From Cyclobacteriaceae bacterium (GTDB taxonomy: Bacteria; Bacteroidota; Bacteroidia; Cytophagales; Cyclobacteriaceae), in the NCBI GenBank assembly GCA_028278225.1, contig JANQEU010000095.1, forward strand, positions 186,001 to 250,000: a DNA stretch of 64,000 nt. Direction: 5' to 3'. The notes under the pieces were generated by a model that was not told the DNA's origin, did not search any database, and saw only the letters and a program-made list of their open reading frames with translations. Positions 17,925 to 32,900 of this stretch are shown here, piece after piece; position 1 is the first letter of the stretch; each line of letters begins with the position of its first letter. Both the position numbers and the translations under genes were made by a program.

Positions 17925-20900
17925 TTAGTGTCTGACAATCACCTTATAAACCGCTAGCTTGTTGTAACTCTTGTCCTCAAAGTAAAGCAGATAGACCCCT
18001 CCATCCACATTCCTTACATCGAGTTCCAATTTTTGGTTTGTGCCTTTCGGAAGCGGCCTGCTATATACCACTTTGCCACTCAGATCGGTCATACTTACGC
18101 GAATGTCATGTGATCGCAGGCGTTTATAGGAGATCGATACAATCTCATCCGCCGGGACCGGATATACATTCAAATCCTTGAAATAGGCAGTGGTGAATCC
18201 AAGAACCTGCTCAACAATAATACCGTCTGTGGTTACGGTTGCCGCAAGTTCGTAGCCGCCTAATCCACCATCCGCGTTGATTTCAAATTCAACAAATGAG
18301 TTGGGGTCCATTGGCACACCGGGATACTGGATGTTCAACCTGTAAAATCCATCAGGCAGGAACCCGAAATTCACTTCACCGTTATCATCAGTCTCCTTAT
18401 AGGCAATGAGCACAAATTCCTCATCATCAGTTCTGCCACCTCCCCCTGTGGTCCTTCTCCTCAGTGAACATCCGGCTTTTTTGACACGTCTCCGTGACTC
18501 AATGCGGCCTGGTTCGTCATCCGGAAAATCGGACTCCACAGTCATGGCGATCTCACCTTCATTCCCGGGATCCTCGGGTAGCGGGGGAGGTATGCGTTGC
18601 ATGCTCAGGGCTTCGGAAATGAAATCCCTCAATCGCAGTGTATCAGCTTCCACCCAATCAATTTCACTTTCAAAATAGGTAGGAATAAACTGCACGGTAT
18701 CAATCACACTGCCCAGGTCTTTAATAATGGTATAATCCGGCTCTGTCCGGACATTGAGTAAATAATCTCCCAGGATGATCCCTTCAAAGAATATGCGTTC
18801 ACTTTCTATATCTGCCACGGAAGTTGTATCAAAAGGGCCGTCCTGGATTTCAAACAGCCTGCTCTTACCCTGAGCAACAAAACCTTGGGTGCTGTCGGCA
18901 TACAGGAAAGTTGGAAAAAATTCGATATCTCCAAAGGCAAGCACACGCTGAATGCGACCGGTCAGAGTCAGATTTGGTACGAGGCTGCTTGTAACTTCAA
19001 CGTAATGGTCTCCCATGGTTTCATAAGCTATGTCCTCTATAATATGGATGGGATCAATCGCACCTGCAATCGGGCCTGAGGTGACTGGTGTAATGCGATT
19101 CCATTGATAGCTGACCTCCAAACCACCCGTAACAACCTCCACGGCATGCGTACTTCCCTTTGGAATTTCAATGTAACTGAACACACCAATGGAATCCTGA
19201 TCCTGATAACTCAATCCTGCAATACTGGCATTTGGTTCGAGAGAACCAAAATCAAGTTTATTCCCACTCACATCGAGGGTTGTGATCTCTGCTAATGAGG
19301 TCATATCCGGTATGCCCGTAATCTCATTATTGGATAGATCTATGAATTTCAAGCCGCCGATATCGATGATGTCTTCAGGGATATCCCCTGACAACGCTCT
19401 GTCAGCCAGGCCAATGGTTGTTACACGTTCACTTTCAATTCCGATTTCCGTCCATTGGGCCATTGGGAGATTTGGCCAATCTGAAACCTGATTGCTATTT
19501 GAGGCAACTGCTTCATAAATAGCGATCAATGCCAGTGAATCCCGCCTCAAAGACGATACTCTCAAAATAACCGGAGTAGTGGTCAATGTAAGGTCCGGGA
19601 CACTGCTGCTGGTTACTTCCGCATGGAATATGCCTTCATCATTGAAATCGTTGATTGTGATGTCAAAGGAAGATGAGGATTCACTGATCTGAACATCATC
19701 TTTAAACCAGGTATAAACTTCCCCACCCGGAACCGTCCTGTCAATCGTATAACTATTCCCGATTTGTTCCAACGTTCTGATCTCTTCCAGAACTGGCCTC
19801 TGATTTTGATAAACAAGGGTAAAACCTCCGGTCAACAAACGACTAATAGTAGGAAATACAAGTCTGTTTTGACTGGCATCCATACTGGTCAATGAAATGA
19901 GGTTTTCTTCACCGGTGACATCCGTTAGTTCATTACCGGAGAGATTGATACTTTCCAATGCATCCAAATCGCTGGCAAAAGCCACAGTACCTGTGAGGTT
20001 ATTTGACTGCAGATCAACAGCTGTCACCCTACTGCCGCTTACGGTGACTCCTTCCCAGGTACTGATCGATCCAAACAACCAGTTTTCACGGTTTGGCCAC
20101 ATGGTCCCATTGTTTTGCTCAAAGATCTGTACAAGGGCCAGTGAATCCGCAGCAAGAAGTGCAGATGGTACGAGGATTGTCAGCTCATCGGTGGTAGCGT
20201 CAGTTCCGACATTTCCAAGACTATCTGTTGCCTCCGCTTCCACATCGTACGTCCCGACTGACAGGGCAGGTGATATATCATTATCCGGAAGGGTCCAACT
20301 ACCGTCGCCATTGTTATTTGCAGTGTAGCTGCTGCCACTAATTGTAATGGAAATAGAAGCATCGGGATCATCGATAGTTCCGGTCAGTTCCGGTCTGGCA
20401 TCCTCCGTGGAAAGTGTATTCACGGTTATCACGGGAGCGGTGGCATCAACCGATAGTTCATTTGTGGTGGCATCTAATCCAACATTGCTGAGGGAATCGG
20501 TAGCTGTAGCGACAATGTCATGAGTGCCGTCAGCAAGATTTGGTGAAATGGTCCCTCCTGTCAATGCCCATGTGCCATCACCGTTGTTGGTTGCTGCATA
20601 GGTACTGCCTCCAATCGTAATATCGATTGTGGCCGTATTATCATCAATTGACCCTGTCAATTGAGGCGATGGATCATTGGTGATCAGTGGATCAATCGTA
20701 ACCACCGGAGGCGTAACATCGGAGGATGCTATGGTAAACAATGCCCCGGCAACTAATCCCCCATCAATTTTGATTTTCGGATCAAGATATCCGAATTGTT
20801 CAATGTCAGGTGCCAGCACCTGGAAGGTGCTACCTGCCGGAGCAGAAGGTTCGATATCTGCGGTTATAAAATAATACCACACTTCCCCGTCCGGAATAGT

Positions 20901-23900
20901 ATCCAGTAACTGGAATCCTACACCATCTGTGGGTACTGCGCCTCCGTCACCAAAATCACTGTTGCCCCCGACCTGTACTGCGGTTTCAAAATCATTGCTC
21001 AGGGTGTTGCGATAGAGGTGGAAGGAGCTGTCTGTAAAGAGGTCGGCCAAAAGGCTGTCGCCAAAGGTGACAACAAATCCCTCTTCAATTGCAGGGGCAT
21101 CTGCTACACCGACACTATACCCGTAAATAAGTACATCCTGATCTCCCTGGGTTATGGTGGTATCGGAAATTATCAGTGTTGCAATAGTTATTATGGACTC
21201 CACTTCAACAGATCGGATGATCAAAGCTCCGACGAACGTTGTATCCTGGAGATTTCCTGCAAAGTCCGTTGACTGGACCTGGACATCATAGATACCCGTA
21301 TCCAATGGTGTTATTGTTCCCTGTGCTACGATCCATGTACTATCAGGATTGATAACAGCCGGATATGGAGTCCCGTCAACGGTAACGACAATGCTTGCTA
21401 CTATTTCGCTAATTGACCCCGTCAATTGAGGTGACACTTCGGTAGTATCTTCCGGCTGAATGTCAGCTGCCGGAATGGTGGTATCAATGACGAGTTCGTC
21501 GGTTGTGCCATCGGTTCCAACGTTTGAGGCCAGGTCTGTAGCAGTCACAGTCACGTCATATGTCCCGTCGGCCAATGCAGGTGAGATCAAATTGTCGGCT
21601 AGTGTCCAGGTGCCGACGCCGCTATTTATAGCAGCATAATTATTCCCGTCAACTTCTACACTAATAGTTGCAGTAGGATCGTCTACCGTACCAATCAGCG
21701 GAGGTGTGGGGTCATTGATGGTCAAAGCAGTAACGGTAACTACAGGAGGTATTGCTTCCAGTGCGTCTCCGGTGATGACCCAATTATTTGGTGGAGAAAT
21801 CAACGTGGTACGGCCAACCTCTCCAGCTCCCGAGTATTCCAGTCCAGCTGCTCCAAGATTGACACCATCCTGAACGGACTGAGCTGCCCATCCATTCAAT
21901 ATATTGTCGTAGTTGGTGATCGAGATCCCCGTATTATCCAGCATTCCAAACATGCTGAGGATTGCACTGATATCCCATCCCCCCAGGTCCTGATCAAATG
22001 AAGTTGCCCCCGAAAACATGCTGCCCAGTGATCCTCCGGGCGTCCATGTAGATACATCGCCATTAAACGAAATAGCGTCAGCAAACATAAACGACATGCT
22101 ATTAATCGCAGAAAGGTTCCACATTTCCAGATCCTGGTTAAATGAGGTGGCTCCACTAAACATCTGGGACATGGTGAATACATTACTAACATCCCATGAG
22201 TTTAATGGCTGGTTAAAGGATATGGCATCTTTGAACATCCCACTCATATCGGTAGCGGAAGAAGTGTTCCATGATGAAATATCCTGATTGAAGGATGTTG
22301 CCTCTTTAAACATGTCTGCGAACAGGTTTATGGTAGATACATCCCAGTTGCTGATATCTCCATTGAAATTAGGACACGCTTCGAACATTGAGTGAAATGA
22401 AGTCACCCCTGAAAGGTCAGGGGCGTCCGTAGCATTATAGACCAGGTTATCACAACCTCTGAAGGCATTGTCAAAATTGGACCAGGAAACACCGCCCCAC
22501 TGCTCGATTGTGAGCAGTTTTAGCCGGTCTCCTCCGCCATTAAAGTAAATTCTAAAGTCACCTGTTATTCCAACCCTATAGGTCCCTGCACTCGGGAAAG
22601 TAACCGTATACTGGCCTGTCTGAAGAGGCTCGGTACCATTGTTGGTTTCATTCCCCACCTCTTCCCAATGGATTGTGTAGTTGAAAGAAGAGCCTCCGGT
22701 TGGAATAGTGATTTGATTCGTTCCGGAAGTTCCCGGATTGTCCGTTTGCCAGGTAGTGATGAACAACTCAGGGTTAATCATGGCGCCGGAAATCACCCAT
22801 TGCGGAGTAACGCCACCTGCCATGTCACCTTTCCACTTCCCGTTGTAGTTGTTTACACTTCTATCCGGCAAAAAATCGTCTAAAATCTGGTCAAATCGAT
22901 AGTAGCTTACCAATCCCGGTTCATCTCCATTTATCACGTTGAACAGATCGTTTTGGATCTCATTTGATGTCCTTGCCGTGCTCCAGATCCTCACTTCATC
23001 CAGTTCACCAAGCCAGGAGGATGTTTCATCGCTTATGGTCGCGAGGGCGCTATTGTCCGGGCCGATTGCCGGGATCGGTCCGGTAAATCCGAGGGGTGCC
23101 GGTATGCCATTGACATAGATCTTGATCTTATCTGCGTCGGTCGCGCCTGTCCCGTCGTAAACTGCGGCTACATGGAACCATGTATCAAGCGTCAGTATTG
23201 ATGAAAACGTGTAGGCATAGTTATTGGCGCCACCATCTATCACCCTAAGGTAGAGGTCACTTCCGGTACAGCCTCCCCCAACACAATCCGCATCGGGAAC
23301 ACCCCCGTTTGCCGGAATACCAAATTGGATGTGCTCTGAAGCACTCATTGTTTTACCTAAAATTTGCGAGAATGCACCATCCCCTGTTCGTTTCACCCAG
23401 GCTTCAATGGTGAATGTAGTAGCGCCATCCAAATCGTTAATATCTCCAATTTCGACATGATCATCAACACCATCCAGATCCAGGGCATATCCTGGCGGGG
23501 AAATTGTTGTACCGTATTTGGTATTGGAGACAGGAGAACTGGCCGCGTTTACTGCGCGTACCCGGTAGTAATATCCCTGCTCTGCGCTAACTGTCAGATC
23601 CGAGTAGGAGGTAGTCTCCGCAGGTAATATGGGTCCGGGAGTTAGCTGCACCCAATTATTCGTACTCAATTGCGATCTTTCGACAATAAATCCCGCTTCA
23701 TCACTGGAATTATCTGTCCAGGTCAGGTCGATTTGTGTATTGGATACCTCCGTCACAAAAAGATCCGAAGGAGCATTGGGTGCTCCCATCGCTCCGGATG
23801 GCACCCACTGAGGTGTCGTAATTCCACCTCCGGCATCCGTCCATACCCCATGATGGTTGTTGGTGCTGTGATCAGGTACAGTAAAGTTGTCCGTTCCTCT

Positions 23901-26900
23901 AAGGTCAAATTTGTAATAACCAAACAGGCCGGCTTCATTCCCTGCTAATTCTGTGTTCATACTCGTGGCGATATCTCCCTCCGTTTTGGCGACATTCCAA
24001 ATCCTTATTTCATCCATTTGACCACCAAACCCTATTTCGTTGATATCTGAACTGCTGCCGAGGAGCATATTGTCACCCACAAGGTGCAGATTCCCGGATA
24101 GAGGACCGGGGGACGTGCTTACCGATACTCCATCTACAAATAGTTCAACCGGATTGTCAGCAGACCAGGTCATGGCTATATGAGCCCATTCATTCTCATT
24201 AAGGTTGAATCCATTGCCTCCGTTAAATCTTGCTACTTCTATCTCACCTCCGTTGTCGGCAAGTGCGAATAGCTCCGGACCCGTATCACTACCTTCCAAC
24301 ACAAGCGCAAACGTGGTGGTACCTGACCCCCCGGTAGCACCTTTGCCAATAATAGTTGATACTTCATCTGTCGGCCCTGAAGGAATGTAAGCAGGGTTAA
24401 TCCATGCTTCGACCGTTATGGCACTAAATCCACTGAAATCAGGGTTACTCAAGTCCACGTAATCATCTGTGCCATCAAGCTCAAGTGCATTGCCCGGGGG
24501 AGGCATGATGGCCTGGTATTTTATGTTGGAAGGTGCCGCATTACCATTTCCATTGTAGGCGATCACACGGTAATAATATCCTTTATCATATTGCGCGGTA
24601 AGATCGGAATAAGAAGTAATATCAGCGAGGACACTACTAACAGGAACAAAATTTTGTGCATTTCCATCAGACCGTTCGATTATGAATCCCGTTTCATCTC
24701 CTGAATTATCTGTCCAGGTGAGGTCTATCTGGCTGGAGGAAAAGACATTGGCGATAAGATCAGTTGCCGCCGCAGGGATCGCTCCTTTATTTTCAAGCCA
24801 GCCAAAGGTATCATCACTGTTGGACCCGTATAGTACATCCAAATCCCCGTCGCTGTCTACATCAGCAGTGATCACGCTAAGAGGTGCTCCAGCCAATGAT
24901 GTGATCTGGTTTTCCGTGAATGTCTGAGATCCATCATTTTCAAACCAGGAAATAATGCCATCCTGGTCGTTGCCAGCTACTACATCCATGTCACCATCGC
25001 CGTCCATGTCTCCGGGCATCAATGATGACGGTGCATTAAATGTGGTTGAAACATCAAGTGGAGTAAAATTCTGTGCGCCATCATTTTCAAACCAGATGAT
25101 CATGTCATCGTTGTAAACCACTGCAATCAGGTCCCCGTATCCGTCATTGTTCATGTCATTGACTTTCACTTCCCTCAATCCGGTATATCCGGAAGCAACC
25201 GAATTTTCCACAAATGTCTGTGTGCCATCATTTTCAAACCATAGCACTTCATCCGTACGTCCACCAACGAGATCGAGGTCCCCATCCTGATCCAGATCAA
25301 CTGCTTCCAATGATGTTATGAAAGTTCCCGAAATCAGAGTGGAATAGGTGAAGTTTTCCGCTCCGTCATTTTCAAACAGGCTGATCTCTCCACCAGACTT
25401 GACCGTCAAAATATCAACATCACCATCGCCATCAATGTCAGGAGCGATCACCTCTCTTGGGGCATCCGCACTTGTACTTACTATAATCCTGGTAAAGTTT
25501 TGAGCGCCATCATTTTCAAACCATACTACCTCGTCATCAAGCGAGGAAACACTCACGATATCCATATCTCCATCCGAATCCACATCAGCCGCTATGGCTG
25601 AATAGGTCTGGTCACCCAGGGTGGAAACAACATGTTCTGTAAATGATTGGCTTCCATCGTTTTCAAACCAGCTTACTTTATCGTCGTTGGCCGAAGCACT
25701 GAGTCCATCCATATCACCATCACCATCAATATCTGCCGAGTAGACCTGCCGCAGGTTCAAAAGACCCGAACTCAGGACCTGAATGCCATCAGGAAACTGA
25801 GCGGGAGCTACATCTGACATTGTTGTAAACTGGAAAGTAACCGGATCCATCAATCCTGAACCACCGCCTATAGTCCGTATCCCGGTTGTCAGCGTTACCG
25901 TGATTATTTCACCTGGCTTGTAATCATTGGAAGGCGTGAATATAAGTGTCGGAGAATTCGCCCCAGAGATAATACCATCTATTAGTCCTGATTGTGACCC
26001 TCTTACAATGAAATTGGATGAGGTAGCAAATAATACATCAATGCTTTGATCAAAATTGACCGCTATAGGTGTATTTCGAGGGATGTTGCTGTTAAATGGT
26101 GCAGGAAATCCACCAATAAAATGAAGATCTGCTGAAGGTTGGAGTAATGTGGGTCCAAACACCCAGTCCGTATTCTCGTCCATATTGGTCAGGACACCAT
26201 CATTGCCTGCAATGAGATCTCCCACTGTGGTTGATCCCGGTCCGTCACTAAAATTGTAGTAGGCTACCAGTCCCGGTTCAGCTCCGGTGAGTTGAATATT
26301 ATAGTTGTTGGCAATTTCAATATCGGAACGCTGATGATCCCAGAAACGGACCTCATCAAGTTGACCCGTCAAAGGGCCAACGCCAGAGTTCCAACCCAGG
26401 TGAATCTCCAGGGCAGACTCATCAATTGGAAGCATGCTGTTCATGTCCTGAATGACTACACCATCAACATAAAGTTTTCCATTGGTGCCATTTTGAGATA
26501 CCGCCACGTGATGCCAGTTGTCATCATCTATACCACCAGCAGCCGCCAGTGATGCCCCGCCATTTTGAAAAGCACTGCCGCTATAATATTGAAGGTATAA
26601 GGTGCCGCCGATTTTAAAAAATGAATACCCATCTGATCCAAATTGAGAAACAATTGATTCCTGTCCGGTATTGGGCGTTTTGATCCATGCTTCAATCGTC
26701 CAGTCTGTATCAATATCAAATTCCGGTGCATCGGTAATGGCGACATGATCATCTACTCCGTCAAAATCCAGTGCATAATTGACAGGTAAACCCAGGGCCC
26801 CTGAGGTCACCCAGTTAGAATTAAATCCGTCAAGTGTAAATCCGATAACTGCCCCATCATTTCCGAACATCGTCAGGTCCGGCACGGATGTTACCGTACT

Positions 26901-29900
26901 GTTATTTGCGCCTGCTGCCCCTTCATCAAATTGATAGTAACTCACCAATCCGGGTTCATCGCCTATCAAAGTGGTGAAAAGGTGGTTTTGGATATCTGTT
27001 TGCGACCGGGCCACATTCCAGATCCTGACCTCATCCATCTGACCGATGAAATACTCCGCCGGAAAACCTACCCTTCCACCCAGCAGAGCCACCCCGGCAT
27101 AATCGGTACTTCCTACGATATCTGTTTGGGTATCTACCAGATTGCCGTCCAGATAAAAATAACCTTCTCCCTGCCCGGTGTCCCGAACCATAGCAACATG
27201 ATGCCATTCTCCCACATTGATTGGTGCGGCGGATGTTGAGAATTCAACCGAATTGGTACCGTCTCCAAATCCTCCATTTACTCCCGTTCCATTCATATGC
27301 ATATAAATCCCTGTAAATGGTGGAGGATTTCCATCGTTTTGCCAGAAAAATCGCCTGTGCAAAGTCAAGTCCGAGGTATTGATCCACATTTCAATTGTGA
27401 AATCTCCCGTGCCAAAATCATGCTCAGGCCTTAATCCAAGATTCACAATGTCGTCGGTTCCCGCAAAGTCCAGTGCATGTCCCGGTGTCACCATAAATGA
27501 ATTTGAAACTGCAGGAGCACTAAGATCACCGTTGTAATCCGCTGCCACCCGATACCAGTATTGAGTCCCCGGTGTCAAAGTGATGGGAACGGTGGCCTGT
27601 CCGGATAATCCGGCCGAATATCCCGAAATGATCGGAGTAGCGAAGAAGTCCTGGTCGTCCACATCGATGAGTATATCAGTTGCGTCCGGAGGAACACTGA
27701 AGTTTGCCAGGAAGTCATCCACTGTAACACCCGTAGCATTATAAACCATCGGCGATGGTGTTGAACCTAAAAGAGGCACCTCTACCCAGTCTGTCGCAAT
27801 CTCCATATTTACCAATGATCCGTCATTGCCATTTGAAGTTAAATCTGTCAGAATCGCAGAATTGGGCCCGTCATTAAATGGGTAGTAAGCAATCAATCCG
27901 CTCTCATTTCCTGCCAGTTCAATGTTCATGTTGGACTGGATCTCACTTTCTGACCTGGCAACATTCCACACCCTGACTTCATCCAATCGCCCGTTAAACC
28001 ATCCCTCTCCCCGGTTCAATCCAAGCGTAAGTGACTCTGTGTTATCGATCATTGCAGCCAATGAAATCGGACTGGAAACCGGGCTGCCATTAACAAATAC
28101 CTGGTAGGCGCTGCCATCCCATACGATAGCCACATGAGTCCAGGTGTTATAAACAAGGTCATGAAATTGATAATTAGGGAAAACATCCCACGAAGTGCCG
28201 TTGGAGGATATCCTTAGTTCCAGATTGCCATTACTGACCATCACCATAAATCCGTATCCGCCGTTGGCACGTTTGCTGATGATCTCACCATTTACCTGGC
28301 TGGATTGCTGTACCCAGAATTCGTACGTGAATGCTCCTCCGCCAAAGTTGTAATCCGCAATATGGGGTATGGTGACATTGTCGTCAGTCCCGTCAAACTC
28401 AAGGGCATAATTTACCGGTACTATTTGTTGAGCGCCGGACGTTACCCAGTTTGAGGTGGATCCGTTCAATGCCAGCCCCATAACTATACCATCACTGGAA
28501 CTTGGACTGGCATCCAACAGCATATTGATCGGCGGAGTAGTATTGTCACCCTCAGCGATTCCCTGATTAAACCTGTAGTAACCCACCAGGCCCGGTTCAT
28601 TCCCGGTCAATCCGATATACATATTTTCCTGTAGATCCTGAGCATTCCGGGTATGGTCCCAAAACCTGACTTCATCCATTTCACCCTGCAACAGATTAGC
28701 AACTGAAAGTCCTCCTGCAGGAAGACTGCCAACAGCAAGTCTAATTTCATCACCGGCATTCCATAATGTACCAATCGCTGCCGGTGTACCCTCTTCTATC
28801 CCGTTAACAAACAACCTAGCCTGTCCGGAATTTTCACCCGAAATGGCCACATGGTACCATTTATCCAACTCTATTACCGTAGTCCCGATGACTACCTTCT
28901 CCACACCGTCATTCGTGAAGTGTACAAAATGGCCTGCGTTGTCAGTCCGTATCTGGTGGGAGGTTTGGTTTGCAACATCCAGCGACTGCGTATGTTTCAG
29001 TACACCCTTATTAATGGCAGAGCCCTCAAATTTTACCCATGATTCGAAAGTATATGCCGGAAATGTCCCGGATGGAATAGCAACCACATCACCCGTGCCA
29101 TCAAAATCGAGGGCATTATTAGGCAATATGGATTGATCTTTGGAACCCGAGCTCACCCAGTTTGAAGTAGATCCGGTCAGGGCCATACTCCATAATACTC
29201 CGTTATTGTTATTTGTGGATAGATCTGGTAGTGTAGTAAGTCCTGTATTTGTTCCTTCCGGAACTCCAACATCAAATGTGTAATAAGCTGCCAGGTCTGT
29301 TTCATCCCCGTTCAGCCCATTGACCATTATTTGCTGAATCTCAGCCTGGGTCAACAGTTTATTCCAGATGCTCACTTCATCGATTTGATTCTGGCTGTAA
29401 TATTCTATACCGCCTCCAACCTGCGCACCAATATGCAGGCCCAGTGCGGAAAATTCCTGCATACTGATTGTAGCTCCACCTCCGCTGAACTCACTGGGGA
29501 CCTGAATACCGTCAATATAAAATGTGGGATCAGCATCCCCTTCCTGGGCTACCACTGCATAGTGGTGCCAATCCAGATCGGAGACACCCGTTGTGCCTCT
29601 CCAACCGCCAAGGAAATAGAAATAAAACCTGTAGTCGGCAGGGTCACTGTGTAATCCTATTCCATAGTTCGTCTGGCTTAAGGTCCAATCGCCTCCTTTC
29701 TCGAGTATTATATCAATACCATCCAATCGATTTCGTTTCACCCAGGCAGTAAGTGTCACCGTAGATGGAATTTGAAGTGATGCATTGTTTGCAACAGAAA
29801 TCCAATCATCCACGCCATCAAAATCGAGGGCATTGTTGAATTGTATGGAAGGATCAAGCGCTGCAGACATGGTCCAGTTACTACTGCCGCCAACCAGGGC

Positions 29901-32900
29901 AAATCCATTTAGGGCGGCATTGAAATCATTGGTACTTCGATCCGGAAGCAGAGTGATTGGAGGTGTAGTATTATCTCCATCTGCCATCCCCTGGTCAAAA
30001 CGGTAATAAGCCAGCAGACCAGGTTCATTCCCTGCTAATGGTTTTGAAATATTGTCCCGAATAAGGGATTGTGATTGAGCGACAGACCATATCCTTACCT
30101 CATCCAGCTGACCTTGCAGAAAATCCGTCATGCCTGCATCAAATTCCTGTCCCAGCGACCAGCGGTCGGTTGCTTCAAGTATGAAATTAGCATTATGTGT
30201 CCCGACGAGAACCCCATCAAGATAGAGATAACCGATGGTGCCGGATCTGGAGTAAGCCACATGGTGCCAATTATCATCCGCAATCACCGGGCCTGTAATT
30301 TCAATTCCGGCGCCATCCCATAATATGAGAGCGTTATCGGTCTCATGCCCTGCAGAAATGATTACCTTATTCTGATCACCGGATCCATTGATGGCAAATA
30401 ATGTTCCACGGGAAGATGTGTAGATAGAAGGCGCCTTCGCCCAAAAATCAAAAGAAAAGCCAGTTTCCAGGCCAGCCATTGGAAGCGCCACAATATCAAA
30501 TTCGACAAAGTCGTCCGTCCCATCAAAATCCAGGGCATTGCCGGGAGGGATGTAGGTACTCGCGAATTTTTCATTGGAAGGATTGGAATCTCCGGATACG
30601 CCATTGGCGATCACACGGTAGAAGTACCCATTGTCGGCGGACACGGAATTATCGGAATATGTGGTTACATCCGGACCCACTGAGTCCAGGAACCCAAAAC
30701 TGCTGTTATTCCCATCTGAGCGTTCAATGGTGAAACCCGTTTCATTGAAGGCACGGTCTACCCATGAAAGATCGATCTGTGAATCCGATATTTCGGTTGT
30801 GAAAAGATCACCAGGATTATTCGGGGTGTCATCCAACGATCCTGATGATACCCAGTTTGATGTAGTTCCGGTTAACGCAAAACCTGTAAGCGTTCCGTCA
30901 AATGCGTTGGATGTTTTATCGAATAAGGTTGTCTCACTCCCATTGGATCCTTCTGCTATTCCCTGATCGAAATCGTAGTAAGCAACCAATCCAGTTTCAT
31001 TTCCAACCAGCCTGTTCAGCATATCCGCCTGGATCTCAGCTTCTGTCCGGGGTACGCTCCAGATCTGCACTTCGTCCACTTGGCCACTGAATTGTCTCCC
31101 GTCATTGGGGACTCTCCCCCAATCACCAATCCAAAGATCTGCCGTGTTACTCCCATCTACGTCATCGTCAGTAAGCGGAATTCCATCCAATACCCCATCA
31201 AAATATAATCGAAGCTCATCCATTCCCCGATCCCTGACGAAACTTGCATGATGCCATTCATTGTCACGGACATCTATGGTTCCATCTATCCGCTGGGAAG
31301 TACCCGGATCCAACTGGATCACCCCATGGAGCAAACCCGTTGCTTTGTTGACCCCAATGGTGACCCTATCCTCACTCGGACCGAGTGACGATTTCCCAAT
31401 GATAAACTCGCTATTACCATTTCCTCCGCTGATGTCTACAGGTACCTTGATCCAAAGCGACCATGTGAAATCCTGAACGGGCGCCCCCCCGAAAGATGCA
31501 TCGTGCGGTACCGTCACCAAATCATCCACACCGTCGAAATCCAGTGAATGATTGGGCAAAAGCGTAAGATCCGGCGCTCCTGACGTAACCCAGTTTGATG
31601 AAGTCCCTGATAAAGCAAATCCGGACAAGACGCCCTCATTCCCGTTAAGTGTATTATCGCCTAATGTTGTTACACCGGAATTGTTTCCTTCCGCTATCCC
31701 CTGGTTGAAATTGTAATGTGAAACGAGGTTGGGCTCACTGCCTGTCAGAGTGGCAAACATCTCATTATTAATATCCGTCTGACTCCGGACGTTGTCCCAA
31801 ATACGTACTTCATCAATCTGCCCCTGAAAATACGCTCCCTGTCCAGGGTGAACGCCAATACCGAGGCTCTCTGCATTATCCAAATTTCCATCCCTGGAAC
31901 CTGTTGTCGACTGGAGGACACCATCAATATAAAGTTTGGACTGGTTTAATGCATCGTCATAGGTTCCTACTACATAGTGCCAATTCCCGTCATTGATGGA
32001 AACATCACTACATACAGTATTTCCAGCATTGGCAGCAACATAAAATTGAACAATACCGTCCCCACCGCAATAACCGCCTCCACCAGATCCGTTCATTTGC
32101 AGGTAATACCCATTGGCAGAACCAAATTGGTGTTTGATAAGGATGATCATGTCCGCCTGTGAGGATGAGGTTTTGACCCAAGCCCCCACGCTAAAACTCT
32201 GTCCTGTTTGAAAATCATTGAAAGTAGATTCTGGAACTACCACCTGGTCATCGATTCCATCAAAGTCGAGGGCATTGTTTGGAAGAACAGATCCATCCAG
32301 GGCACCGGAAGGTATCCACTGAGGTGTAGTTACTCCTCCTCCGCCATCCATCCATGTTCCGTCATTTAAGTTTGCGCTACGATCCGGCAGTAACAAGTCC
32401 GTTGTTTCATCCTGGTCGAAACGATAATAGGCTACAAGGTTGGATTCATTTCCTGAAAGACCATTCAACATCAGGCTTTGAATTTCTATGGTATTCTTTA
32501 CTGCGCTCCAAATAGACAGCTCATCCAGATCTCCGTCAAAATTGGATCCGGTGGCACAGGTATTTCTCAACTGCCCAAGCTGCAACGATCCTCCATAATT
32601 TATTTCCTGATCATCCAGTGTTTGGGTGTTATAGGAAACGGTCCGTTCAATGCCGTCGATATATATTCTGAGCAGATCGGGAGTACCTGATCTGTCAAGG
32701 ACTACTGCCGCATGGTGCCATGACCCGTCATGTAAGCCCAGGGCATCAGAGGTCTCCCCGATCACCTGGTTGACGCCTCCCGATGTCCTGAAAGTGGCTG
32801 AGATACTTCCGTTTGCCTGTTTTCTGATCAAATAACCGCCATCGCTCCCACCGTTGCAATTTTTATCAAGAATACCAATCTGGCCGGTGTTACTTGTTTT

